A stretch of DNA of 11,250 nucleotides from an uncultured Pseudoflavonifractor sp. (GCA_947565875.1 CANOHR010000022.1:1-11250), one strand, 5' to 3'. Positions 1-6,854 are shown, counted from the first letter of the stretch. Numbers and translations: made by a program. The notes: generated by a model from the sequence alone, not told the origin.

Positions 1-14
1 GGGAGGTAACAAGT

Positions 15-860
15 ATGCCTGAAAAGGTCATGCCCGGCCCCGTTTCGGATGCCGCTTGCATCCGTGAGGCCGTATGCGTACACACCAAGAAAATCATGGA
101 CGCCTGCCGGGACAAGGATTGCATCGAGGATCTGCGGGTCTATCTTACCAAAAGTTCTCAGTGTGCCCTGGACCGGGCCTGCAACGTGAAGGCCGGCTGT
201 GCCGAGTTGCTGTATGTCTCTACCAACGTGGATCCTATCTGCTTCAACAAGGGCTTCTACACCGTAGACGTACGTTATTTTTACCGCATTACCGCCGACG
301 CCTTTGTAGGCGCCGCCCGGCCCGTGGAGGTCTCCGGCCTTGCCGTCTTTGACAAGCGGGTCATCCTCTTCGGCGGTGAGGGAAGTTCCAAGACCTTTAC
401 CTCCGATATGGCCGACTGCCCCGACTTCCAGAACCTGCCCCAGGCCAATCAGCCTGTCGCGGTGGTGGAGGCGGTGGATCCCCTTCTGCTGGGGATGAAG
501 CTGGTAGATCCCTGCGAGTGTCACTGCGCCTGCCAGTGCGAGCTCACCGACATTCCTCCCTGTATCTGCTCCTGCTTCGGCAGCGACCTGGAGTTCGGCG
601 GCGAGGGCAAGCGGCTCTACGTCTCCCTGGGCCAGTTCTCCCTGATCCGCCTGGAGCGGGATACCCAGCTGCTGATCCCCGTTTACGACTACTGCATGCC
701 CGAGAAGGAGTGTACCTGCGACGGCGGCGCCTGCGAGGAGGATCCCTGCGAACTGTTCCGGCACGTGAAGTTCCCCGTCCACGAGTTCTTCCCCATTGAC
801 CGCGTTCCCGCCCCCGATGGCGGCTGTGGCTGCGGCTGCGGTTGTAGCTGCGGTTGCTGA
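15..860 (+). CDS. Cysteine-rich protein of unknown function with a C-terminal Cys-Gly repeat
   Basis: The product has 281 residues, 28 of them cysteine (10%). The start is set by GGGAGG at the left edge of the window, 8 bases before the ATG. Cysteines fall in clusters: eight scattered over residues 15-76, an alternating run at 167-175 (C-x-C-x-C pattern), three at 183-187, five at 227-245, and a terminal Cys-Gly/Ser alternation at 271-281 that ends on the last residue. Between these are ordinary beta-rich stretches with few cysteines (about 77-160 and 188-226). No signal peptide or membrane segment is visible. I do not recognise a named family. The layout (globular part plus terminal CG repeat) resembles cysteine-rich spore-envelope or metal-binding proteins of clostridia, but that is a guess from composition only. 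No partner gene is visible on its left, and it ends at a bidirectional terminator. Confidence 0.85.
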   Translation: MPEKVMPGPVSDAACIREAVCVHTKKIMDACRDKDCIEDLRVYLTKSSQCALDRACNVKAGCAELLYVSTNVDPICFNKGFYTVDVRYFYRITADAFVGAARPVEVSGLAVFDKRVILFGGEGSSKTFTSDMADCPDFQNLPQANQPVAVVEAVDPLLLGMKLVDPCECHCACQCELTDIPPCICSCFGSDLEFGGEGKRLYVSLGQFSLIRLERDTQLLIPVYDYCMPEKECTCDGGACEEDPCELFRHVKFPVHEFFPIDRVPAPDGGCGCGCGCSCGC

Positions 861-904
861 TCCGGTCACCCCTTCCCCCAGAGCCAGTTCCGGGGAAAGC
901 CAAA

Positions 905-938
905 AAAGCGCCCGCCCTGTTGAAGGGGCGGGCGCTTT
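905..938. terminator. Bidirectional intrinsic terminator between convergent genes
   Basis: A perfect 13-bp inverted repeat (905-917 with 926-938, arm AAAGCGCCCGCCC) encloses an 8-base loop. Read leftward the stem runs into six T, which is a good terminator for the ispE cluster. Read rightward it ends in only three T, which is weaker but adequate for the cysteine-rich gene. It lies between the ends of the two convergent units. Confidence 0.85.
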
Positions 939-1035
939 GCGTTGCGGCAAAACTTTCGTACTTACTTTAGTATAGGAAGGTCCAGCATAATACCATTGCG
1001 CCTATAAGAGGAATATAGGGAAAGGTGGTGCTGCC

Positions 1036-1062
1036 GGACCGGCGGGGACGCCGGTCCCTACG
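1036..1062 (+). repeat. Palindromic repeat (CCCTACG type), copy 1
   Basis: Nine-bp perfect arms (1036-1044, GGACCGGCG, with 1049-1057) around a GGGA tetraloop, followed by CTACG so that the right end reads CCCTACG. The same right end occurs at five other places in the window with different arm sequences. Confidence 0.7.
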
Positions 1063-1124
1063 TTATAGTTATATGAGAGAGGATCGGTGCGATGGTATTG
1101 AAGTCGGCGTCCGAAAAGGGCAGG

Positions 1125-1988
1125 TCACTGTATCGTTTCCGCCAGAAAGACTTCCCTGCACAGGGCCTTCAGGGCTTTTTCCGCCTCTTGGGCCCCTTTC
1201 TGCTCTTCAAAAAGGCCGAATACAGTGGGCCCAGTGCCTGTCATACTGGCGCCCAGCGCGCCGCAGCGGAGGAACTCCCCCTTCAGTTCCTCCACCTGGG
1301 AACGTTTTCGGGGTGGAAGGACCTCCTCAAAAACATTGAACATCCGCCGGGCCACTCCGCCCAGATCCCTCTCCTCCAGCGCCTTCAACACGCCTGCGGT
1401 ATCCGGGCGGCGGCGAGTCCGCTGGTTATCCAACTGGGCAAACAATTCCGGGGTGGAGATGGGAAAACCCGGCTTCGCCAGCACCACATAGCACTTTGGA
1501 AGGGATGGAAGCGGAGTAATGACCTCTCCCCTACCCTGAGCCAGGGCAGTCCCTCCCAACACACAGTATGGAACATCGGAACCCACTCTCTCCCCGATCT
1601 CCGCCAGTTCCTCCAGGGTCAGACCCAGAGCGCACAATTCATTGAGTCCACGGAGAACGGCAGCGGCATCTGAACTCCCCCCCGCCATACCGGCGCATAC
1701 CGGGATCCGTTTTTCCAATCTGATGTCCAACTCTCCCCAGTCCGTCCCCGTGGCCTCCTTCAGCCTCAGGGCGGCCGAGGCAGCCAGATTATGTTCATCC
1801 AGAGGAAGAAAACCCAGATTGGTGGAAAGTCTAATTCCTTTCCCCTCTCTGGTAGTCAAGGCAATGCGGTCGGTCAGGGAAACCGACTGCATTACCATCT
1901 TCATCTCATGATAGCCATCCTCCCGCTTCCCCAGCACATCCAGAGTCAGGTTCAGTTTGGCGGGGGCTTCCACTACAATAGACGCCAT
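1125..1988 (-). CDS. ispE: 4-diphosphocytidyl-2-C-methyl-D-erythritol kinase (IspE)
   Basis: This GHMP-family kinase phosphorylates the 2-hydroxyl of CDP-methylerythritol with ATP, the fourth step of the MEP route to isopentenyl diphosphate, in the cytosol. The 287-residue product has the normal IspE length. The N-terminal APAKLNL holds the catalytic lysine (K11). DGYHE is at 24-28. The glycine-rich ATP loop PVCAGMAGGSSDAAA is at 96-110. The catalytic aspartate is D138 in GSDVPY, and the C-terminal GHMP motif is GASMTGTGPTVFG. The start is fixed by AAGGAGGAG, whose first bases overlap the stop codon of the DUF1015 gene 9 bp upstream, so it is the last gene of the leftward cluster. Transcription should end at the hairpin at 905-938. 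Assignment is secure. Confidence 0.97.
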   Translation of the reverse strand: MASIVVEAPAKLNLTLDVLGKREDGYHEMKMVMQSVSLTDRIALTTREGKGIRLSTNLGFLPLDEHNLAASAALRLKEATGTDWGELDIRLEKRIPVCAGMAGGSSDAAAVLRGLNELCALGLTLEELAEIGERVGSDVPYCVLGGTALAQGRGEVITPLPSLPKCYVVLAKPGFPISTPELFAQLDNQRTRRRPDTAGVLKALEERDLGGVARRMFNVFEEVLPPRKRSQVEELKGEFLRCGALGASMTGTGPTVFGLFEEQKGAQEAEKALKALCREVFLAETIQ

Positions 1989-1997
1989 AACTCCTCC

Positions 1998-3281
1998 TTA
2001 CCGGATCTTCCGCGCTTCCAGATAGAAGCGCTTATCATGGGCCTGCCCCATGGAGAAGGTCTTTCTGGGCAGGGTCCCGTCCCGAAGGACTGCGGGAAAA
2101 AGCTGCTCCTTCTCCATAGGCAGAAGGAGAAAAGCCATATTGCCCGCGCCCCGTCCAAGCTGGGCGGCCACATCAGCGCCGTGGATGTAATCTATGCTGC
2201 CGCCGTAGGCGGGGATATAGTCGTCCAGAAAGCTCTGAAGGGTCCCCACAGGAAGCTGCTGGGCGCTTCGGGGCACCGTGACGGCTCCCGCGCCCCCAGA
2301 GAAGATATAGCGGAGGACATGACCCTCCCCCTCTCCCAAATAAGCACCAGGAAAAGATTGCAGCAGAGCCTCCAGCAGCTCTTTTCCCTTGACACGAAAG
2401 AGGACCCGGTGAATGGGCTCAAACTCCAGCGCCGGGTCATGAAGATCCACCAACTCGCACAGAGCGTAGCGGGAGGGCAGACTTTCCCACTTGTCCCGGG
2501 GGGTAAGCCGCTTTTGCCGCTCATAGCACTCCTTGGCGGTGGCGAGAGAGTGGTTTCCGTCTCCCACGGCAAACTGAAATACCTTTCCGTCCTCCTCCAG
2601 ACCATACCGGACCCGGAAAGCCTGAGGATCGCAGAGGGCCCGGAGGGACTCCGCCACCTGAGCCATGCTCTCCCCATCCAAAAGCCAGCCTGCCACATGG
2701 CCGCTATCCTCCATCAGGTCAAAGTCGTAGAGGATGGACATTTTATCTTTTCGGTCTGCCAGAGGCTCAATAACCGTCTTCTTCGGATCGTCGCACAGAA
2801 GCATGGCATGGGGAAGCTCGATGGGAGCGTTCTTCCGCACCGCTACCCGGGGCGGGATCCGGCTCATGACCGTACCCTCAGTGGCCCGCACCGGGGTCTC
2901 GGAGCCGGGTTCGTAGTCATAGCATTCCAGATCCACCTTGCCCACCAGGCCCCGGCGGACCTTTCCGTTTCGCAGGGTCCGCTCCACATAGACAAGGGCG
3001 TTGGGAAGCTCCTTGAACCGCTCCTCCCGGAGATACCGGGTCATGGTGGTGTTGATCTCCAGAATGTCGGTCTCCACATTGGGCCCGTCCAGGCAGCTTT
3101 CGGGCAGAATGAGACGGAGGGCGGAGGGGGCGGAGCCCACATACCGCTCCACCTGGGACCAGTATTCCGGCTGAGAGGTATACTGGTCGCAGGCCACCAC
3201 CGCCCACTTGCTGTATTCACAGTTTTGGGGCAGCAAAATATCGGCAGGGCGAAAGGCAAGCCCCTCAAAACCCTTATTCAT
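1998..3281 (-). CDS. DUF1015 family protein (ParB/SerK-like fold suspected)
   Basis: The product has 427 residues, full length for the DUF1015 (COG4198) family, which has no function I can state as established. Seen: an N-terminal FRPADILLP, the conserved SKWAVVACDQYTSQPEYW block (about 25-42), and GDGNHSLATAK (about 240-250). The last resembles the DGHHR-type signature of ParB/sulfiredoxin-fold proteins, which also include archaeal free-serine kinase SerK. From memory, clostridial members often sit beside serA/serC. Two starts are possible. ATG at 3281 has AGGGGAG about 8 bases upstream and is preferred. A GTG at 3290 overlaps the thrH stop as GTGA and would add three residues. Either way the gene is translationally coupled to thrH, which makes a role in serine/phosphoserine or homoserine metabolism an attractive inference. 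ispE follows after 9 bp. Confidence 0.9.
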   Translation of the reverse strand: MNKGFEGLAFRPADILLPQNCEYSKWAVVACDQYTSQPEYWSQVERYVGSAPSALRLILPESCLDGPNVETDILEINTTMTRYLREERFKELPNALVYVERTLRNGKVRRGLVGKVDLECYDYEPGSETPVRATEGTVMSRIPPRVAVRKNAPIELPHAMLLCDDPKKTVIEPLADRKDKMSILYDFDLMEDSGHVAGWLLDGESMAQVAESLRALCDPQAFRVRYGLEEDGKVFQFAVGDGNHSLATAKECYERQKRLTPRDKWESLPSRYALCELVDLHDPALEFEPIHRVLFRVKGKELLEALLQSFPGAYLGEGEGHVLRYIFSGGAGAVTVPRSAQQLPVGTLQSFLDDYIPAYGGSIDYIHGADVAAQLGRGAGNMAFLLLPMEKEQLFPAVLRDGTLPRKTFSMGQAHDKRFYLEARKIR

Positions 3282-3286
3282 CCCCC

Positions 3287-3901
3287 TCACTCCCCTTTTT
3301 GATCCAGCACGTTTTGGATGGCGGCCAGCAAATCGTCAAATTCCTCGTAGGCGGGCACCTCCGGGTGGTCCGCCTTGATCTGGTCGGTACTTTTGAAGAG
3401 GAAGCCCGCCTTGCTCGCCTGGATCATCCCCAGATCGTTGTAGCTGTCCCCGGCGGCGATGGTGTCAAAGCCGCAGGACTGAAGGGCCTTTACCGTGGTG
3501 AGCTTGGACTTCTCACAGCGCATTTGGAAGCCGGTGATCTCCCCGCCAGGGGCCACCTCCAACGTGTTGCAGAAAATGGTGGGCCAGCCCAGCTTTTCCA
3601 TCAGAGGCTTGGCAAACTGCTCAAAGGTATCGCTGAGAATGACCACCTGGGTAAGACTCCGAAGCTCATCCAGAAATGCCTTGGCTCCCGGCAGGGGATC
3701 GATCCGGGCGATGGTGGCCTGGATCTCCCGGAGCCCCAGGCCATGCTCCTTCAAAATGCCCAAACGCCAATTCATCAGCTTGTCGTAATCGGGCTTGTCC
3801 CGGGTGGTGCGCTTTAACTCCGGGATCCCGCTTTCTTCGGCAAAGGCGATCCAGATCTCGGGGACCAGGACCCCCTCCATATCCAAACATACCACATTCA
3901 T
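3287..3901 (-). CDS. thrH: ThrH-type phosphoserine phosphatase / homoserine phosphotransferase
   Basis: The 204-residue HAD-superfamily enzyme closely resembles Pseudomonas aeruginosa ThrH (about 205 aa) over its whole length, as I remember that sequence. ThrH hydrolyses phosphoserine and can pass the phosphate to homoserine. Motif I is CLDMEGVLVPE, with nucleophile D7 and, as in ThrH, E9 instead of the usual second aspartate. Motif II is ILSDT (S90), the motif III lysine is K131 or K133, and motif IV is GDSYND (151-156). The ThrH-specific EIWIAFAEESGI and TTRDKPDYD blocks are present. AAAGGAA lies about 8 bases before the ATG. It is separated from the upstream aminotransferase gene by 113 bp holding two palindromes, and its stop overlaps or abuts the DUF1015 start. 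SerB-like activity is certain at family level; whether it makes O-phosphohomoserine in this organism is not shown. Confidence 0.93.
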   Translation of the reverse strand: MNVVCLDMEGVLVPEIWIAFAEESGIPELKRTTRDKPDYDKLMNWRLGILKEHGLGLREIQATIARIDPLPGAKAFLDELRSLTQVVILSDTFEQFAKPLMEKLGWPTIFCNTLEVAPGGEITGFQMRCEKSKLTTVKALQSCGFDTIAAGDSYNDLGMIQASKAGFLFKSTDQIKADHPEVPAYEEFDDLLAAIQNVLDQKGE

Positions 3902-3928
3902 AGCGTAATTCCTTTCTACCCCGGATGT

Positions 3929-3945
3929 GGGGCGGGACTCGCCCC
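3929..3945. repeat. Short GC palindrome, degenerate relative of the CCCTACG repeats
   Basis: GGGGCG (3929-3934) and CGCCCC (3940-3945) flank a 5-base loop. The right flank reads CTCACCC instead of CTACG, so membership in the repeat family is uncertain. It lies in the thrH 5' leader. Confidence 0.4.
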
Positions 3946-3971
3946 CTCACCCGGTCATTCTATCTGTCGGC

Positions 3972-3997
3972 GGCGGGGGCAAGCTCCCGCCCTACGG
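3972..3997 (+). repeat. Palindromic repeat (CCCTACG type), copy 2
   Basis: Nine-bp arms (3972-3980 and 3983-3991, GGCGGGGGC with one G-T pair) around AA, then CTACGG. It differs from the copy at 5821 by one base over the core. It lies just beyond the aminotransferase stop codon. It has no T-tract in either direction, so it is not a typical terminator. Confidence 0.7.
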
Positions 3998-4014
3998 TCT
4001 GGAGCCAGGTCGGA

Positions 4015-5181
4015 TCACAGCTGTCCCAAAAAACGCTCCAGCCGCTCTAAGGCCTCCCCCAGGTCCTTCATGGAGGCGGCGTAGCAGGCCCGGACATAGC
4101 CCTCTCCGCCGGGGCCGAAGGCGGTACCGGGTATGACCGCCACATGCTGGGCCTCCAGGAACCGGTCGCAGAACTCCTCGGAGGTAAGGCCGGTGGACTT
4201 GATACAGGGGAAGGTATAGAAAGCGCCTCTGGGCTCAAAGCAATCGAGTCCCAGCCGACGGAAGCCGTCCACCAGGAACCGGCGGCGGCCGTCGTACTCC
4301 TCCTTCATGGCCTCGATGTCCCCATCCCCCTTCTCCATGGCCTCGATGGCGGCATACTGGCTGGTGGTAGGGGCGCACATGATGGCGTACTGGTGGAGCT
4401 TGGTCATGGCGGAGATGAGGGGCTTGGGGGCACACACAAAACCCAGCCGCCAGCCCGTCATGGAGTAGGCCTTGGAAAAGCCGTTGATGACGATAGTCCG
4501 CTCGTACATGTCCGGGATATTGGCCATGGACACATGGTGCTGACCGTAGGTAAGTTCGGCGTAGATCTCATCGGAGATCACCATGATATCGGTGCCCCGA
4601 AGCACATCGGCCAACGCCTCCAGATCCTCCATGCCCATAATGCCGCCGGTGGGATTGTTGGGGAAGGGCAGCACCACCGCCCTCGTCCTGGGAGTAATGG
4701 CGGCCTTCAACTCCTCCACCGTCAGGCGGAATTCATTCTCCGCCTTGGTCTCCACCAGCACAGGCCGACCGTGGAGCATGGACACCAGGGGGCCGTAGCA
4801 CACAAAGGAGGGGGTGGGGATAATGACCTCGTCCCCCGGCTCCAGAAGGCATCGGAAGGCAAGGTCCAGGCCCTCGCTTCCCCCTACGGTGACCAGGACC
4901 TGGCCCATCCCGGCATATTCCAGGTCAAAGCGGCGCTTCATGTACCGGGAGATAGACTGCCTCAGGTCGGTAAGGCCCGCGTTGGGGCTATATTTGGTGA
5001 AGCCCTTCTCCAGGGAGTAGATGCCTGCGTCCCGGATATGCCAGGGGGTGACGAAGTCGGGCTCCCCGATGCCCAGGGAGATGCCCCCTTCCATGCCCTG
5101 AAGAAGGTCAAAGTATTTGCGGATACCGGAGGGCTGGACCTCCTTGATCCTGCCGCAGAGGATCTTATCGTAATCCATCAT
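4015..5181 (-). CDS. Class I/II PLP-dependent aminotransferase
   Basis: The 388-residue product is a complete fold-type I aminotransferase of the aspartate/aromatic (PatA/AspC-like) branch. Seen: SPNAGLTDLR (65-74), the cofactor-binding GGSEG turn (100-104), PNNPTG (174-179), DEIY with D204 for the pyridine nitrogen, the Schiff-base lysine K237 in NGFSKAYSMTGWRLG, R245 for cofactor phosphate, and R364 in GYVRACYA, the expected substrate alpha-carboxylate arginine. The first ATG overlaps the lrp stop codon by one base (TAATG), indicating translational coupling. A second ATG immediately follows. The regulator-aminotransferase pair suggests amino-acid-responsive control of transamination. Substrate cannot be fixed from sequence: alanine, aspartate and aromatic amino acids all fit. 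Confidence 0.93.
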   Translation of the reverse strand: MMDYDKILCGRIKEVQPSGIRKYFDLLQGMEGGISLGIGEPDFVTPWHIRDAGIYSLEKGFTKYSPNAGLTDLRQSISRYMKRRFDLEYAGMGQVLVTVGGSEGLDLAFRCLLEPGDEVIIPTPSFVCYGPLVSMLHGRPVLVETKAENEFRLTVEELKAAITPRTRAVVLPFPNNPTGGIMGMEDLEALADVLRGTDIMVISDEIYAELTYGQHHVSMANIPDMYERTIVINGFSKAYSMTGWRLGFVCAPKPLISAMTKLHQYAIMCAPTTSQYAAIEAMEKGDGDIEAMKEEYDGRRRFLVDGFRRLGLDCFEPRGAFYTFPCIKSTGLTSEEFCDRFLEAQHVAVIPGTAFGPGGEGYVRACYAASMKDLGEALERLERFLGQL

Positions 5182-5669
5182 TATTCAAACACAAACCTTT
5201 CCTGCTGCTCTTCCCGCTTTTCGAAGATCAGGTGATTTTCCTTGTACTTGTGGAGGATAAAGTGGGTGGCGGTGCCCGTTACGTCCTCGATGGTGGCCAG
5301 CTTCTCCCCCACGAAGTGGGCTACCTCCTTCAGGGACCGGCCCGAGATGATAACGGTGAGGTCGAAGGCGCCCGACATGAGGTAGACGCTCTCCACCTCG
5401 TCATACTGGTAGATCCGCTCGGCCACCCGGTCAAAGCCCTCCCCCCGCTGGGGAGTCACCTTCACCTCGATAAGGGCGGTGACCGCCTCCCGCTCGGTGC
5501 GGTCCCAGTCCACCACGGCCCGGTAGCCCAGGATCAGCCGCTCCTCCTCCAGGCGTTTCACCTCCGCCTTTACCTCCTGGGCGGAAAGGCCCGTCATGGC
5601 GGCAAGCTGGTCGTGGGTCAGGGTGCAGTCGCTTTCCAGAAGCTGTAAGAGCTTAGCGTTGTTTTTCAT
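5181..5669 (-). CDS. Lrp/AsnC family transcriptional regulator
   Basis: The 162-residue protein has an N-terminal winged helix-turn-helix (about residues 4-50, including LTHDQLAAMTGLSAQEVKAEVKRLEEE) and a C-terminal RAM effector/oligomerisation domain (about 64-142, with the YLMSGAFDLTVII core at 96-108). Such proteins form dimers to octamers and respond to amino acids. The start at 5669 is chosen because GGAGG precedes it by about 9 bases and because homology begins there. The frame stays open 21 codons further upstream, but that part is only leader and repeat sequence. The residues after about 143 (KENHLIFEKREEQQERFVFE) form a charged tail. The next gene is the coupled aminotransferase, the probable target. 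A promoter is proposed at 5883-5911. Confidence 0.92.
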   Translation of the reverse strand: MKNNAKLLQLLESDCTLTHDQLAAMTGLSAQEVKAEVKRLEEERLILGYRAVVDWDRTEREAVTALIEVKVTPQRGEGFDRVAERIYQYDEVESVYLMSGAFDLTVIISGRSLKEVAHFVGEKLATIEDVTGTATHFILHKYKENHLIFEKREEQQERFVFE

Positions 5670-5721
5670 GGCGTATTTCCTCCATCCTTTCGATAATGGG
5701 TATATCAAAATACCACGCTGC

Positions 5722-5746
5722 GGGAGGGGCAAGCCCCTCCCCTACG
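5722..5746 (+). repeat. Palindromic repeat (CCCTACG type), copy 3
   Basis: Perfect 9-bp arms (GGGAGGGGC at 5722-5730, complement at 5733-5741) around AA, followed by CTACG. It lies in the presumed 5' leader of the lrp mRNA. Confidence 0.75.
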
Positions 5747-5780
5747 GGTGCAATATCAGCGTAGAACCAATGTCGCAGGG

Positions 5781-5796
5781 CGGGGGCTTTCCCCCG
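5781..5796. repeat. Short GC palindrome, degenerate repeat relative
   Basis: CGGGGG (5781-5786) and CCCCCG (5791-5796) around CTTT. The following bases read TCAAAACG, not CTACG. The AAAACG flank recurs after the copy at 8664. It is possibly a damaged copy, between two intact ones. Confidence 0.4.
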
Positions 5797-5820
5797 TCAA
5801 AACGTGATCCCAAACCAGGC

Positions 5821-5846
5821 GGCGGGGGCAAGCCCCCGCCCTACGG
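5821..5846 (+). repeat. Palindromic repeat (CCCTACG type), copy 4
   Basis: Perfect 9-bp arms (GGCGGGGGC at 5821-5829, complement at 5832-5840) around AA, followed by CTACGG. Third palindrome within about 125 bp of lrp leader DNA, and a near-twin of the copy at 3972. Confidence 0.75.
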
Positions 5847-5882
5847 ATGTTCGCGTGAGTCGGCATGATATACGATGGATAT

Positions 5883-5911
5883 AGTATAATATCTTCCCGG
5901 GGGATTGGCAA
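5883..5911 (-). promoter_or_regulatory. Probable sigma-A promoter for the lrp-aminotransferase cluster
   Basis: Read on the minus strand, a TTGCCA -35 box (5906-5911) is separated by exactly 17 bp from a TATACT -10 box (5883-5888). Initiation near 5876 would give an lrp leader of roughly 205 nt containing the palindromes at 5821, 5781 and 5722. No better promoter was seen closer to lrp. Confidence 0.6.
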
Positions 5912-5920
5912 CGGAAAATT

Positions 5921-6025
5921 TCAGTGCCGGTCGCTGCGGCCCAAAAGGTAATCGGTGGTAACGCCGAAATAGTCGGCCAGCTTTATGAGCGTAAGGGATG
6001 GTATGGAGACATTTATGCACTGGTT
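5921..6025 (-). pseudogene. C-terminal stub of an XRE-family repressor gene
   Basis: On the minus strand an open frame without start codon encodes 34 residues, ending at TGA (5921-5923). It includes SIPSLTLIK followed directly by LADYFGVTTDYLLGRSD. That block is the hallmark end of the HTH domain in short XRE/cI-like repressors of clostridia and their phages. The first two thirds, including the recognition helix, are missing. An in-frame TAG at 6026-6028 closes the frame upstream, and the sequence beyond gives no XRE match in any frame I read. It is therefore a remnant, probably left by a deletion or by loss of a mobile element. Family recognition is from memory of the motif. The loss of the N-terminus is seen directly. 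Confidence 0.75.
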
Positions 6026-6230
6026 CTACAAAAACTACATCCTGCCCCAGCTGGACGCCCAATTAAAAGGCTCCCCTGTCGCCTTCACTGCCGCCAGCCT
6101 GACTGGCAGCCTGGAATCCGACTATCTTCCCGACTACAAAACAGTTCGGGAATACTGGGCCATCCACGCCTTCCTTCTGGGCCTGCGGCTGGGCCAGGGG
6201 CTCAGCGACGCCTCGGGGCTGGGTCAATAG
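6003..6230 (+). CDS. Small protein of unknown function, possibly a truncated gene
   Basis: This 75-residue frame begins METFMHWFYKNYILPQLDAQ and ends AFLLGLRLGQGLSDASGLGQ. It is predicted mainly helical with no membrane segment. The pattern (aromatic N-terminal helix, then an F-x-x-G-x-R-x-G-x-x-L ending) resembles small uncharacterised proteins found in gut clostridial phages and islands, but I cannot name a family. AAGGGA lies only 4 bases before the chosen ATG. Alternative ATGs lie at 5985 and 6015. Its first 23 bases are antisense to the XRE stub, so the true start or even the true N-terminus may have been lost at the same junction. The last 7 bases overlap the end of the uracil-DNA glycosylase gene convergently. 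It may be a real gene, a fragment, or non-coding. Confidence 0.45.
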   Translation: METFMHWFYKNYILPQLDAQLKGSPVAFTAASLTGSLESDYLPDYKTVREYWAIHAFLLGLRLGQGLSDASGLGQ

Positions 6231-6793
6231 GTATGCTCGCACACCTCTTTGATCTTGGCCTGGATGGTCTTCAGGTCCTCGAAGGTCTCCGGGCGGCGGC
6301 GGGGGTCCCGGAGGAGGGCTGCCGGGTGAAAGAGGGCAATGCGGAGGATCCCATCCTTTTCGAACCACTGTCCATGCTCCCGGGTGATCTTGAAGTCCTC
6401 CTTGATAAACTTCATGGCGGCGATCCTTCCCAGGCAGATGATGATCTTGGGCTTTATGAGGGCGATCTGCCGCTCCAGCCACTCCGCGCAGGCCTCCTGC
6501 TCGATATTCAGGGGATCCCGGTTCTGAGGGGGACGGCACTTGACCATATTGCCGATAAAGATATTCTTCTCCCGGCTGAGATCAATGATCTCCAGCATAT
6601 CGTCCAGCAGCTTACCCCCCCGGCCCACAAAGGGGCGGCCCGTCAGATCCTCGTTCTCGCCTGGGCCTTCTCCGATGCACATGACCTCGGCGGTCTGGAC
6701 CCCCTCGCCAAAGACCACGTTATGGCGGGTATCCGCCAGGGCGCAGCGGCGGCAGGCCAGGCATTCCTCCTTTAAGGCTTCCCACTGATCCAT
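6224..6793 (-). CDS. Family 4 uracil-DNA glycosylase with Fe-S cluster
   Basis: The 189-residue enzyme removes uracil from DNA to start base excision repair. Family 4 features are clear: a CxxC pair at C14/C17 in CLACRRCALADTR, further cluster ligands expected at C86 (KCRPPQNR) and C102, motif A GEGPGENEDLTGRPFVGRGGKLLD (about 41-64), and motif B HPAALLRDPRRRP (156-168). The four cysteines should bind [4Fe-4S]. The extra C11 is next to the cluster and not a standard ligand. The start has GGGAGG 7 bases upstream, and a promoter lies about 35 bp away at 6826-6854. It is a single-gene unit, divergent from the AspRS/gatCAB operon. The bacterial phylogenetic subgroup cannot be judged here. Confidence 0.95.
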   Translation of the reverse strand: MDQWEALKEECLACRRCALADTRHNVVFGEGVQTAEVMCIGEGPGENEDLTGRPFVGRGGKLLDDMLEIIDLSREKNIFIGNMVKCRPPQNRDPLNIEQEACAEWLERQIALIKPKIIICLGRIAAMKFIKEDFKITREHGQWFEKDGILRIALFHPAALLRDPRRRPETFEDLKTIQAKIKEVCEHTY

Positions 6794-6825
6794 ACTGTTT
6801 CCTCCCCATTTTTGTCTTATTTTTT

Positions 6826-6854
6826 ATTGTACCATACCCGGCGTAAAATGCAAA
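6826..6854 (-). promoter_or_regulatory. Promoter of the uracil-DNA glycosylase gene
   Basis: On the minus strand, TTTGCA (6849-6854) lies 17 bp from TACAAT (6826-6831). Read as TTGCAT, the spacer is 16 bp. It is followed by an AT-rich start region and the GGGAGG ribosome binding site. It is divergent from the promoter at 6871-6899. Confidence 0.7.

Noticed and set aside
1791..3302. Plus-strand open frame of 503 codons antisense to ispE and the DUF1015 gene
   Set aside because: It lies wholly opposite two well-recognised genes, has no ribosome binding site or recognisable domain, and its composition is that of a GC-rich shadow frame.
3972..3997. Hairpin after the aminotransferase gene as a terminator
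   Set aside because: Neither strand has a T-tract after the stem, and near-identical hairpins occur in leaders, so it is better explained as a repeat. Readthrough into thrH remains possible.
4144..5235. Plus-strand open frame of 363 codons antisense to the aminotransferase
   Set aside because: His/Gly/Leu-rich shadow of a secure PLP enzyme, with no initiation signal and no known fold.
5670..5732. 21-codon N-terminal extension of the Lrp regulator
   Set aside because: It consists of leader and palindrome sequence. The ATG at 5669 has a well-spaced GGAGG and is where Lrp homology begins.
5885..5890. Plus-strand TATAAT as promoter of the small ORF at 6003
   Set aside because: The region 17 bp upstream has no recognisable -35 box, and the same bases make a better minus-strand promoter with TTGCCA at the right distance.
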